From positions 1 to 64,000 of the forward strand of contig JAMYWO010000141.1 in NCBI GenBank assembly GCA_024220525.1: a stretch of DNA of 64,000 nucleotides. The letters run 5' to 3'. Of the stretch, positions 11,684 through 23,140 are shown piece after piece. Origin of the DNA: Cochliopodium minus. Lineage: Eukaryota; Discosea; Himatismenida; Cochliopodiidae. A model generated the notes under the pieces. The model searched no databases, had not been told where the DNA came from, and saw nothing but the letters and a program-made list of their open reading frames with translations. Both the position numbers and the translations under genes were made by a program. Position 1 is the stretch's first letter, and every line of letters begins with the position of its first letter.

Positions 11684-13793
11684 TCAAGAGTAATGGTAAA
11701 AGAGAGCCATCCCCTTTTTGGCTGCTTGAATAACAAATCGCTTCAAACCCAAATAATGGTAGAAAACATAATCTAAAGAAAAAAAAATAAAAAATAATAA
11801 ATATCAAATAAATAATTAAAAATATCAAAAAAATGAAAAAAATATTAAATAAATAAGAAATTGAAAAGAATTTTTTTTTTAACCCCTGTCGTCATCTTTA
11901 GGCAATAAACCACCCAAAATCTCTGGGTAGGGCTCTTTCCATTTTTTGTAGATCTCTTCGTCATTCAATTTTTCCAACTCCTCTGCCCACATCTTCACTT
12001 TCTTGGAATCAAGACCTCGCGCACTTCCGTAAGCAACATCTATTGTTTTAAAAAAAAATTATTTTTTTATTTTTACTTGAGTTATAACTTTTAAATTAAT
12101 TTCTTTGATTTTTTCTCATTATTTCTCAATAAAATTATAAAAATTTATTTTCATTTAATTTTGTTGAACTATAATTCTTTTAAAAATTTTTTTTTTTTAC
12201 CTTCTCCTACATTCGAATAGCCATGTGTTAAATAAGAAAGTTTGTTGGACTTCTTAGTGAATTCATCTACTCCAGAAATCAACCAAGAAACTGCTCTAAT
12301 GAAAATTCGAATTAAAAATTGGGAGAAAAAAAAGATTAAATATTTATTTTTAATCTTTAATTTAAAATATTAATTTAAATTTTTAATTTAAATTATTAAA
12401 TATAATTTTTATTTATTTATTTTAAGGATTAAAGATTTTTTTTTTTTACTCGGCAGCCTTGTCCAAATAAATAACACATGCTCCATTCAAGTACTCTTCG
12501 AAAACTAATTGTCTCGTAAAAATTTTTCTCCAGTTATTTTCTGATTATTTTATAAAAATTAATAAATTTTTTTTTATTATTATTTGAAATTTAATTTAAT
12601 TTAATTTTTAATTAATTTAATTTTTTTAAAGGAGCTCACCAGAAATATATTTTTTGAGACAAATTTCAGAAGGCTTCGGAAAAACTTTCAAGAAAGAAAC
12701 TTTCCAGACATCTTCGTCTTTTAGAATATTGTTCCACCTCTTTGAAACCAATCTAAGATGCAATAAATCATTTGGGCACTCTACCATCAAAAAATAATTG
12801 AAAAAAAAATAATGAAAATAAGAATTAAAATAATTAAAATATTTTTGAAAAAAAAAATAATTAAAAAATAATAATAATAAATAATTTACCTAAAAAAATA
12901 AGTTTGAGGACATTTGTATTTAGTTTGTTGATAAAATCCTCCGCTTTATTTTCAACAACAACATCACCAACATTTCTCTTTTTAGAAGATCCACTCCCCT
13001 TCTCCTGATCCTCCTTATCATCATCACAATCATCCATATAAACTTCCTCATTCTTCCTCTTCTCCTTTTTGTTCTCCTTTTCATTCTCATTCTCTTTTTT
13101 TTGGTCTCTTTTTTCACGAAAATCTGCGACATGTTTCTTGAGGAGGAGGAGAAGTTCTTTTGCTGTCTTTTTTTTGTCGTACTTTACCTTTTCTTGCTCC
13201 AGTATTTCCACTATTTTGCTTTTTGCGAGTTTGTCCAGCTCCTCTTCGGTTGCTTTGTGCACCATCACCCTGTTGATCAACAAATTCGCCATTTTGCGAT
13301 GATCTCTCTTGAATGTAATTTCCACTCCCTCCTTTTCTATTCGTTTTTATTTTTTTTATTATTATTTATTATTTAATATTATGTTTTGTAATAGTATCAA
13401 TACCTAATGCTTTTACAATTTCGAATGATTCCATTTGTCTTATTTCCTTTGCATTCAGTCCAAGATATGTTTTTCCATCTTTGTTATTTCTTACTCTTAT
13501 TTTATCAAAATCAAAGACCAATTTCTTTGATTTGCTGATTTGTTTGAGCATATATTCATTATATTCAAGATCTTGTTCAAAAGAAATTAAGAACATCAAA
13601 TATGCTCCGAGCTAACGATTATTATAAAAATTTTTTTACCTTCAAAATTATACTGTGTTGAATAACTTAAAGAAAAATTAATCCTATTTTGATTTGATTC
13701 TCTTATAAATTCTCTTATTTTCTCGTCATCAAGCTCTTTTAATATTTTTAATTGTTCATCACTCAATAAGTGGATGATAGTAGTTATTCCCAT
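11684..13793 (-). CDS. F-box protein with DUF1877-like C-terminus
   Basis: Eight exons (13793-13640, 13604-13404, 13336-12890, 12780-12640, 12540-12450, 12295-12201, 12039-11884, 11772-11684) join in phase to 457 residues. After an uncharacterised N-terminal half with an acidic/Lys linker comes an F-box-like stretch, LLHLRLVSKRWNNILKDEDVW, whose core VSKRWN and trailing Trp are typical. The C-terminal part reads LDKAAEAVSWLISGV, YGSARGLDSKKVKMWAEEL and RFVIQAAKKGMALFYHYS, the order seen in bacterial YfbM/DUF1877 proteins (LDKAW..IHYLLTG, the LT..EV motif, and the terminal yRRAAxxG strand). F-box proteins recruit substrates to SCF ubiquitin ligases. The N-terminal MGI...LSDEQL also resembles DUF1877 starts, so the F-box may sit inside a split DUF1877 domain. 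Exons 1-2 belonging to this gene is inferred from phase only. Confidence 0.6.
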
Positions 13794-13903
13794 TTACAGA
13801 ACTGAAAATAATAAAATTTCAATTTTATTTTTTTTGAATTGAAAATTTCTCAAAGAAAATAAATATTTTTTTAGGGTGAAACAAATTTTTATTAAAAGTT
13901 TCT

Positions 13904-15052
<1,149 letters not shown>

Positions 15053-15464
15053 TTAAGGTTTTAAATTTAAAGTTTTAATTTTTTTTTTTTTTTTTTTTTT
15101 TAATAATTTAAATTTTTATTTTTGTTCATTTTTTAAAATATTTCACCAAAATTTTTTATTTTAAGTATGAAAAGTTCAAAAATAGAAAAATTGGTATAAA
15201 TAGAATACCATTTTCACCTTTCATTCTCATATTATTTCTTCCAATTGAAAATTTTGTTTTTAAACCAAACACTCTTTTAAAGGAAAATTAAAAATTGTGA
15301 AAATTAAATTTTAATTTCAGAGAAAGAAACTTCATGAAAAAGAATGAAAATGTTATAAATTATCAAATGTAAATTCCAAAACATTGTCATATATTCCTCA
15401 ACATTTGTTACATAACTAAACTTGATTCAACTTCAAAAATGATTCAGAAATGATTTTAATATTT

Positions 15465-17392
15465 TCATAAATCGATATTTTGTTGATTTTTGATTGCAAT
15501 AAAAACCAAATTTCTTGGAGAAATATCCTCTTTGAAAATGGGTAAAACCAATGTACCAGTATCATTTCCTTCACCTTGAATCAAATAAAGATAACGATCA
15601 AGAATAATCAAAGATTCGACCAAAAGACCGAGAACAGATCTCAAAATCAAATTCAAATAAAAGATGTTCCTATTGTTTTCATTATGCAATCTATCAAAGT
15701 GATCATCTATTTTGTTTTTCTCAAAAGTAAAGTTTTGAACATTTTGTTTTTTAGTGGCGTAGTTTTGTTGATGAGTAACAGCAAGAGTGAGTAAATAAAA
15801 TTGTTCTTTTTCAGACAAATTTTTGTTGTAAACTTCTTCTACTTTAGTTTTGTTAAGTTTCCAGTTAAAGATGGAATCTTCTTCATAATATTCAAGAAAC
15901 AAGTCCCTTAATTTATTGAAAAGTTATTTTAAAAGCAAAGTTTTTTATTAATGAATCATTATACCTTAACATAGAATGTAAATAGGAATTTTCAAAAATA
16001 TTCATTATTTTTTCGTCACTAAACGATAACCACCTTATTTTTTTTTTTAAAAAAAATTATTTTTTATTTTTTAAAATTAAATTTTTAAAATTTCTTTTTA
16101 CTTTTCCATACTTTCAGCTCCTAACCTCAAGGCACTAACAGTCAGACCAAAGTTATTTTTTGAACAAACTTCTTTCAAGTAATCACTCATAGGAAAGTTA
16201 AATTCCAATCCACAAGTAGTATCTAGTGAAAAAAAATATTACTAAAAAAGATTTATTCACAAAAAAATTATAAATTACCAAATGCATGATAACAACATCC
16301 GACCAATACTATAGATTTTATGCTGTCACATTCTTTAAATAATCTCAACATTGTAGTAGATAAAGATCCGCAACAATGAAGACTTTGCAATAATAAAGTT
16401 TTAAAATTTCTTTTTTTTTTTTCTTTTAAAATTTTACCCTGTCAAAATATAATTGCTTTGATTGTATTGTTGTTGAAGGATCTCTTCAAAACTTTTTGAA
16501 TCCATTTTAGGATCTATTCTAAAATCCAAATATTTCACAGAAGCCTTACATTCAAAATTTCTGCCCAATCTTTTTACAATGTCTAGGTTTTAAGAATAAG
16601 ATTTTTTTTTATTTTTTTAATTTATAGTTTTATTACGTACCTTTCATCCTCAAAATTGCAGAATCACTTATTTTTTTATTTCTTTCAAAACCAACAACAT
16701 TAATATCATATTTTAAAGCTAAAGTAGAAGTTAAATATCCTTTTTATAAAATAAATGTTTTTTTTAAAAAAAAAAATAAAATAGGCTTTCAATGTGTTAT
16801 ACCAGTTCCTGAACCAATGTCCGCACATACTTTGGATTTAGTTATTTTACTTACTTTGTTAATTACGGAGGCCATGTTGTACACTTCGTGTGTTTTTTTG
16901 GGTGACATTCCTATACTGAGAGGTTTGAATTTGTTTTTCTTTTCTTCTATTTCAGCTTCTACATTTTCTGTGTTTTCTTTCTTTATGTTCAAATCTGATA
17001 CCATCTCCAATATTTCATTGATAGATTTCGGAAATCCTTCATTTGTTTTAAGATTTACTATATCTCTGATCATTTTGAAATCAATTTTATCCACCTTTTA
17101 ATTTATGAGAAGGGATAAATTTAATTTGAATCAAATTTCATTAATGGATTCTTACATCTTTCCAATCTGGAAAATTATTCAATATATATGGCAGTGTTGT
17201 CCTTCAATATTTAATTTTGAGAAAAATATAAGAAATATTTTTCTTTTTTCTTTTTTACTTGTGAAAATGATTGACAGGATACAATAGAAATTTATATTTT
17301 TCAATGGCATCAACCAATTTGTTAATTTGTGAAATGGCTTCATTCAAAGATGGGTTTTTATAATTAAAATTTTTTTTTGAAAATATTTTCAT
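15465..17392 (-). CDS. METTL25: METTL25-like methyltransferase
   Basis: Nine exons (17392-17259, 17201-17156, 17094-16803, 16739-16641, 16582-16438, 16382-16279, 16222-16102, 16033-15965, 15906-15465) join in phase to 483 residues. The sequence follows the METTL25/METTL25B family in order: a short N-terminal region ending LPYILNNFPDWKD, the anchor MSPKKTHEV (about residue 123), the SAM-binding motif ADIGSGTGYLTSTLAL (about 151-166, split by an intron after GTG), GLHCCGSLSTTMLRLF, VLVGCCYHAF, and the C-terminal LLVESLIILDRYLYL with ISPRNLVFIAIK. The His/Cys-rich HCCG and GCCYH blocks are hallmarks. Related proteins are thought to be methyltransferases; the substrate is not settled. All eight introns are short. 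Confidence 0.88.
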
Positions 17393-17812
17393 TTTTTTTT
17401 TTCTTTTCAAAAACCATTGTCAACACATATTTAGTTAACTTTGAATAAAGAAAGGACAATCAAAAATCAACCTTCTTTTTAATGTGTTAAAGAAATAGGT
17501 TTTTAATTCCTAATCCTATTACATTCTTGTCAATGAAAGAAAGAATATGCATAATGAGATTGAAAGAAAAGAAGGCGACAACAAAAAGGAAGAATTTAAT
17601 ATTACTCTTCCTTTGTCATTGTTATTTGTTAATGAACATTTATTTAGATCCATATTTAGGATTGTAATGAAATTATTACACAGAGGTGAACTGTAAGCTT
17701 TTTTCATTTTGTATATTGAAATTCTTCAAAAAATTAAAAAAATTGAAAATTCTTTACTTGCCAATGAGAATTGCAATGGGGCTCCTATTTAATTACAATC
17801 ATATTTTTAAAT
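17393..17812 (+). other. Intergenic; nothing recognised
   Basis: Low-complexity AT-rich sequence between the METTL25-like start and the degenerate secreted-protein paralog. A 62-codon frame on the minus strand (17519-17707) has no recognisable similarity, no flanking splice sites that extend it and no start context, so it is not annotated. Confidence 0.5.
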
Positions 17813-18109
17813 CTATTCTTCTTGATTAATTAAATTTAGTTTTTCACCAAAAGTTAGTATTGCAGATTTTCCAGCCAGATTGGAATTTGTTAAATTGACA
17901 CAAGAATTAATGATGAATATTTGACAATTCCGTGATCTACATTTACTCCCTTATCATTGTTTTTGATCATTTGATTTGGTTTTTAATTTAAATGTTGAGA
18001 TCATTATTTAAATTTACCTGATGTATATTCACAATTTTGAAAGGATTGTGTATTTGCATTTATAAAAAGAATGGAAATGAATAAAAGTGAATGATCCTAA
18101 AAAGCCCAT
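17813..18109 (-). pseudogene. Probable degenerate paralog of the small secreted Cys-rich gene at 18405-19045
   Basis: Two blocks on the minus strand match the neighbouring intact gene in order: a hydrophobic leader ending NANTQSFQNCEYTS (exon 18109-18018, donor GTAAAT) and GSKCRSRNCQIFIINSCVNL (exon 17949-17813), comparable with QIYKYCPYYS and GSNCKGNRVCQSFQLNICTN. The only ATG upstream of the leader is one base out of frame with it, and the second exon ends in a stop without the C-terminal hydrophobic tail. Either the gene has decayed, or the start exon lies elsewhere, or there is a base-call error next to the poorly assembled gap. Confidence 0.45.
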
Positions 18110-18185
18110 TTTTTTTTTATTTGAATAAATTGTTTTTGCTTAACTAACTAGAAAAGATGCTTGCTGAAAATAAAACATCTTTTTA

Positions 18186-18439
18186 AAAACATTTTAATCA
18201 CATATAAAAAACATTATTTAAAGAAAACTAGATAAATAGAAAAGATAGAAACAAAACAAGTANNNNNNNNNNNNNNNNNNNNNNNNNNNNNNNNNNNNNN
18301 NNNNNNNNNNNNNNNNNNNNNNNNNNNNNNNNNNNNNNNNNNNNNNNNNNNNNNNNNNNNNNAAAACATTTTAATCACATATAAAAAACATTATTTAAAG
18401 AAAACTAGATAAATAGAAAAGATAGAAACAAAACAAGTA
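18186..18439. other. 100-N scaffold gap (18263-18362) with identical 77-bp flanks
   Basis: The 77 bases ending at 18262 and the 77 bases beginning at 18363 are the same sequence in direct orientation. Fixed 100-N spacers mark gaps of unknown size in many assemblies, so the simplest reading is two contig ends that overlap and should have been merged. The downstream copy contains the stop codon of the adjacent gene. Confidence 0.85.
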
Positions 18440-19045
18440 TTGAAGGATAAAGAAAAAAAGAAGGTGAAGCAATAGTTCTTCCAGGATCGGTGCCATTATT
18501 GACTATGCAAGTATCTGGATCTGCATTCAAAGTAGATGCCAAATTAATACAACTAGGGGATGAATAGTCTTTCCAACAAATTGGGGTTGGAAGGAATTAG
18601 ATAAGTTTTTAAGAAAAATTGATAAATTAAGAATTCAATTTTAAAATTTCAATTGATTTATGTTTTTTGAAAAAAAAAAGTTATTTACATGAAAATATTA
18701 GCTTTCTTGGAGATCCTGGTGTTATTTGAACAGATCCTCCTGATTAATATTTACAATGAGAATATTTTGTTTGTGATGTAACAACTTCAGTTTTTATTTT
18801 TTTCAATTACCTCCACCAAGAGTATAGTTTGTGCATATATTCAGTTGAAATGATTGGCAAACTCTATTTCCTTTGCAATTTGATCCTTCATTTGAAAAAT
18901 ATATAAGATTTTAATATTTTATTTTTTTGAAGTGATTTAGTGATATTTGTAGTTGTAAACCTGAATAATATGGACAATATTTATAGATTTGGGATTGAGA
19001 AAGGATAAATAGAGTGAAGAATACTATCAAACAAGAAATCTTCAT
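18405..19045 (-). CDS. Small secreted Cys-rich protein with GPI-anchor-like tail
   Basis: Four exons (19045-18961, 18885-18811, 18739-18689, 18568-18405) join in phase to 124 residues. Residues 1-18 form a signal peptide (MKISCLIVFFTLFILSQS). The mature part has spaced cysteines (YCPYY, SNCKGNRVC, LNICTNYT, SPSCINL, PDTCIV). The protein ends in a Ser/Pro spacer and a hydrophobic stretch, SILVLFLSFLFI, directly before the stop, the pattern of a GPI-attachment signal. The acceptor of the last exon (TTGGAAAG) lacks a good pyrimidine tract. Family not recognised; a degenerate sister copy lies across the assembly gap. It diverges from the next plus-strand gene by only about 140 bp. Confidence 0.6.
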
Positions 19046-19188
19046 TTTTTTTTTATTTTTTTTTGTTTTGAAAGATATCATTAACTTCAATTGAAATCAA
19101 GTTGAATTGAATACAATCTACAATGTGAGGATATTCTTTTTTAAATTCAAAGAAGAAAAAAATAAGAAAAAAAAAAAATAAAAAAAAG

Positions 19189-19443
19189 ATGGAATCGGTC
19201 AAAAAGGAAAAGAAAGATTTGGATATCAAAGAAAATAAAAAGAAGGAAAAGAAGGAGAAGAAGAGAAAGAACAAGGAAAAAAAGAAAAATTTGAAGAAAG
19301 AAAAGAAAAGAAAAATAGAGGAAGATAAAATCGAACAGAAAAACAATAAAGAAAAAAAGAAAGAGAAGAAAGAAGATATTCAGAATAATGAATCATATAT
19401 GAATGTTTTCGGAAAGGATGTAAAATATTATAAATATAAATAA
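19189..19443 (+). CDS. Small Lys/Glu-rich hypothetical protein
   Basis: A single 84-codon frame starts with ATG after an A-run. It is almost wholly Lys/Glu/Asn until a distinct C-terminal end, ESYMNVFGKDVKYYKYK. Such composition could arise by chance in A-rich DNA, but the non-repetitive tail and the stop placement favour a real gene. It would be a charged, probably helical or disordered protein. No domain recognised. Confidence 0.4.
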   Translation: MESVKKEKKDLDIKENKKKEKKEKKRKNKEKKKNLKKEKKRKIEEDKIEQKNNKEKKKEKKEDIQNNESYMNVFGKDVKYYKYK

Positions 19444-19608
19444 ATATCCTGCCTTTATATAAAATAGAATTTAAAAAATAGTTTAGAATTATGATTTTTT
19501 GATACCTAATTTGGAAATCAACAAATTCAATTTAAAAATTCTTCTCCATTAAAATCTTTTTTCAAAAAAAAAAAAAAACAAAAGACAAAACCAGAATTCA
19601 GCTTGAAA

Positions 19609-21926
19609 ATGGACAAACAATACATAACAACAAGAGACATACAAGATCTTCTTCTGTGGATCCACGGAGAAGGAGAGCCACCAAAATGGTGCTTCATAAC
19701 AAATCTTCCGATGTTAAAAACAGTTGCTCTCATAAAAATTGACAACATAACCAAAGAGGTAGTAACCAACCACAAAAACAGTTTTTTGACATTGAACTCC
19801 TTCCCTTATAAAACCATGTTGCAAGCTCCTGGTTCCAAGGATACTTGTTATCCTATCACTCCTCAAATTTTGCAAAAATCCAAAAAAGTAGCTCAACTTG
19901 ATTTAAACAGTGATGTGTACTTTAATTTTCTATTTTATTTTACATTTTCACTTTATTTTTACTTATTTTTGTTAATTTTATATTCATTATGGGTTAATCT
20001 ATTTTAATTTGAAATATCAATTATTTATTTTTCTTATTTATGTTTTATTTAAAATTTTAAAAATTTTTATGAGAGTTAATGATTGAAAGAACAATTAAAT
20101 TGTTTATTTTGAAACAAAAATTATGAAGTTATTTATTCTTAAAATTTTATTTAATTTAATTTCAAAAAAGAATTGAAGAAAACAAACCTCCAGCAGAATA
20201 CTACATTTTAAAAGAAGAAGATCTGTTCATGAACAAATTCCCAATACAAGAAGGAGAATATAAGACGGGAGACTATGAAGACTTTGTTACTACCCAACCT
20301 TCCAAAAACCCTGTGAGAATGGTTTCCCTAGATTGTGAAATGTGTTTGACAGAGAATGGACATCAATTGGCTCGTTTATCTTTAATAGGAGAAGATGAAA
20401 AAATTCTCTTGGATGAATATTGTAAAAAAAAAAAAAAAATCTAAAATTAATTTCTAAAATTTATTAATAAATTATTTAAATAATTTATTTCTGAATAATT
20501 ATTAAATAATCAATAAATGAATTCTCATTTTAAATATCTCTTAAATTTTTTATTTTTTAATTTCTCTTTTTAAAATTAGGTCTTACAGAGTCTCCTATTG
20601 TAAATTACTTGACTCAATATTCGGGTATCACCGCAGAAACTCTCAAAAATGTTACCACCACTTTGAACGACGTCCGAAAAAAGTTTTTGGAAATCGTTTC
20701 TTCTGAAACCATCATAGTGGGTCATTCTTTGGAAAACGATTTTATTGCTCTCAAAATATTTCATTTCAAAGTCATTGATACTTCCGTTTTATATCCACAC
20801 AACAATGGTGAAAAAAATTATTTTTTAAATATTTTTTTGAGATTATCTAATTTGTTTTTTTAAAACTTTTCATTAATTTTGATTTTAATTTTTGAATTTT
20901 TACATCATCAATTTTTTTTTGGGAATATTTTATTTTAAAAGGTTAAAATTTATTCATTAATTTTCTCAAAAAAATATGAATGTACTTTTATTTTTATTTT
21001 TAAATCATTTTATTGATTAAATTGTTGATTAATTTTTGATTTTTTTTTTTTTTAAAAGGACCACCATACAAAATGTCACTCAAAAACTTGTCAATGAAGC
21101 ACATTAAATATTCTATTCAGCAAAACACTCACGACAGTATCCAAGATGCCATCGCAGCACTCAAGCTCGTAAAACTGAAAATCGAGAAGGGTCCTTCCTA
21201 CGCCTCCTTACAAACCGAAACAACCAACTTTCTCTCCCTCTTCAAAAAAGACGTCAAAATTTGTGTTGTGGATAATTCCGAAAAACTCAAAAAATATCTC
21301 AATGGTACTCCTGCTAATATTTTGCCAAGTTTGTCTGACGTTGAAACTGTAATATACTTTTTTAAATTTTTATTTCTAATTTTTAATGTTAATTTATTTG
21401 ACAATTTTTTTTAATTTCCATTTTTAATTTAATTTTTATTAATTCTTTATTTTAGTTTTTTTTTTTCTGATTTTAATTCTTTGTGTTCATTTCATTTTAG
21501 GTTGAGAAATATACAGAAATTCTTCCCAAGAACGGCTTTGATTTCCACTTTTCCACCTTTTCGAGTGCCCACTACTTCTTCAAGCAAAAGGAAGAGCTTT
21601 ACCAACAAACCCTTAAAACAGCCAACAACAACAATAACATTAACATACCAAACACTACTGACATCTCAAAAGAAAACGAAGAGGAATTTTCTAATTTCGA
21701 AAAAGTTTTGTCTCAAATTGATGCTAATGTTGAAAAGATAATCGATTATCTTCCTCCTCATTCTTTGGTTATTGTTTTGGGTGGTGATGGTTTCAATGCT
21801 GATCTTTTCCGTTTGAACAAGCTCAGGAGAAACAATCAAAAGTGGAACACTGCTCACCAGTCAAATTTTGAAACTTATGTTTCGAAATTGAGATCCACTT
21901 TTGCTTATTTCTTTATTAAAAATTAA
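19609..21926 (+). CDS. Rex1/REXO1-type DEDDh RNA exonuclease
   Basis: Five exons (19609-19916, 20171-20421, 20580-20807, 21059-21348, 21501-21926) join in phase to 500 residues. The exonuclease core has the DEDDh elements: Exo I MVSLDCEMCLTENG, Exo II VGHSLENDFIALKI, and Exo III HDSIQDAIAALKLV with the catalytic His five residues before Asp. These are typical of Rex1/Rex3, 3'-5' exonucleases that trim 5S rRNA, tRNA and other structured RNAs in the nucleus. The N-terminal 100 residues and an Asn-rich insertion in exon 5 are lineage-specific. Length is close to yeast Rex1. The true start is ATG 19609, two codons after the first possible codon of the frame. Confidence 0.9.
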
Positions 21927-22195
21927 AAACCTCCTTAATTATTTATTTCAAGAAATTGTCTCAAATAAGCTGAATTGTTTCTTTTTATTGCAAATAAAAT
22001 AAAAAAATTGTAAATTTTAAACATACAAGGTTCTTGTTCTTTTTGTTTTATCTAGATCTTATCTAATCATTTAATATATCAATCTCTTATTCCTTATTAA
22101 CAAGATATTCTATAAAGAATTATCTTGATATTAAAATATTTCTTTTTTTTGAATAAAATTCAAAATTTACTTTTTACAAATAAAAAAAATAGAAA

Positions 22196-23109
22196 ATGCA
22201 AATTATAAATGATTTGGTTGTTAGTTCTGTTTCAGCTAGTATTGCAAAAACTGTAATTGCCCCAATCGAACTAACAAAAATGATTATGAATGTAGATAAA
22301 AATAGAGCAAATTTTATCAATACTTTTATGAGAATTGCGAAAGAAGAAGGGATATTGAGATTGTGGAATGGAAACACAAAAAATATTAGGAGATTTTTTC
22401 CAACCCAAGCACTAAACTTCACTTTAAACGATTTTTTGAATAGAACTTTTTTTCCAAATGGGAAAAGAAACTATAGTTATGGTGAGCAAATAGGGAAAGG
22501 ATTGATAGCAGGAGGTTTAGCTGGAGGTATTATAGTAATTTATAATAAGTTTTATTTTAAAGATTTAATTCATTTAAAAAAGGCTGCCCTCTCTTCTATG
22601 TTCATATAAAAGATCAATACATGGTTGGTTTATACAGTGGAAAAATCTCTAAAGGATTTGGAGATTATTGCTCTAAAAAATTCAAAGAAGGAGGAATAAA
22701 ATCATTCTACAAAAGATTCGGAATCAGTTTTTTTGGGGCAGCTTTGTACAGATCAATATATTTTGAAGGATATGATCTTTTGAAATCCACTTTTTTGAAA
22801 CCTGAAAGTAACTTTTTCTTAAAATTTGCTCTTTCTTATGCCAACACAACAATGGCTCATTTTGTTGTTTATCCTGTGGATACAATTAGAAAATTAGTAA
22901 TGTTGGGAGAAACAAAGAGGGCAGGTTCAATTCACCCTGTTTACAGTTCTTCTTTTCACTGCTTCACTTCTGTCGTAAAGGAGCATGGGGTTTCCTTTTT
23001 ATTTCGTGGCTCTATTTCAAGTATTCACAGATCATTGACGGGTGCTCTCTGCTTGGTAATTTATGACGAATTCCAAACTTTCTTGAATAAAAACTGGAAA
23101 CAAAATTAA
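22196..23109 (+). CDS. Mitochondrial carrier family protein, divergent ADP/ATP-carrier-like
   Basis: Two exons (22196-22526, 22583-23109) give 285 residues, the normal length of three ~100-residue carrier repeats. Repeat 1 has PIELTK (a Px[DE]xx[KR] signature) and repeat 3 has YPVDTIRK. In repeat 2 the expected signature is degraded to FYVHIKDQ. General layout resembles the ADP/ATP carrier (AGGLAGG, NDFLNR, YRSIYFEGYD), but the RRRMMM nucleotide-carrier hallmark is replaced by RKLVML. Transport of adenine nucleotides is therefore only a guess. Residence in the inner membrane of a mitochondrion-related organelle follows from the family. The intron (56 bp, GTATTA donor) is set by restoring repeat 2. 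Confidence 0.8.
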
Positions 23110-23140
23110 CAAATAATAAATAAGGAAATAAATAAATTTT

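Noticed and set aside
17519-17707. 62-codon minus-strand frame
   Set aside because: No similarity, no splice partners, and it lies in low-complexity intergenic DNA.
18186-18439. The 77-bp direct repeats read as a terminal repeat or target duplication of a mobile element
   Set aside because: They flank exactly 100 N, which fits an assembly artefact better; no transposase or other element part is nearby.
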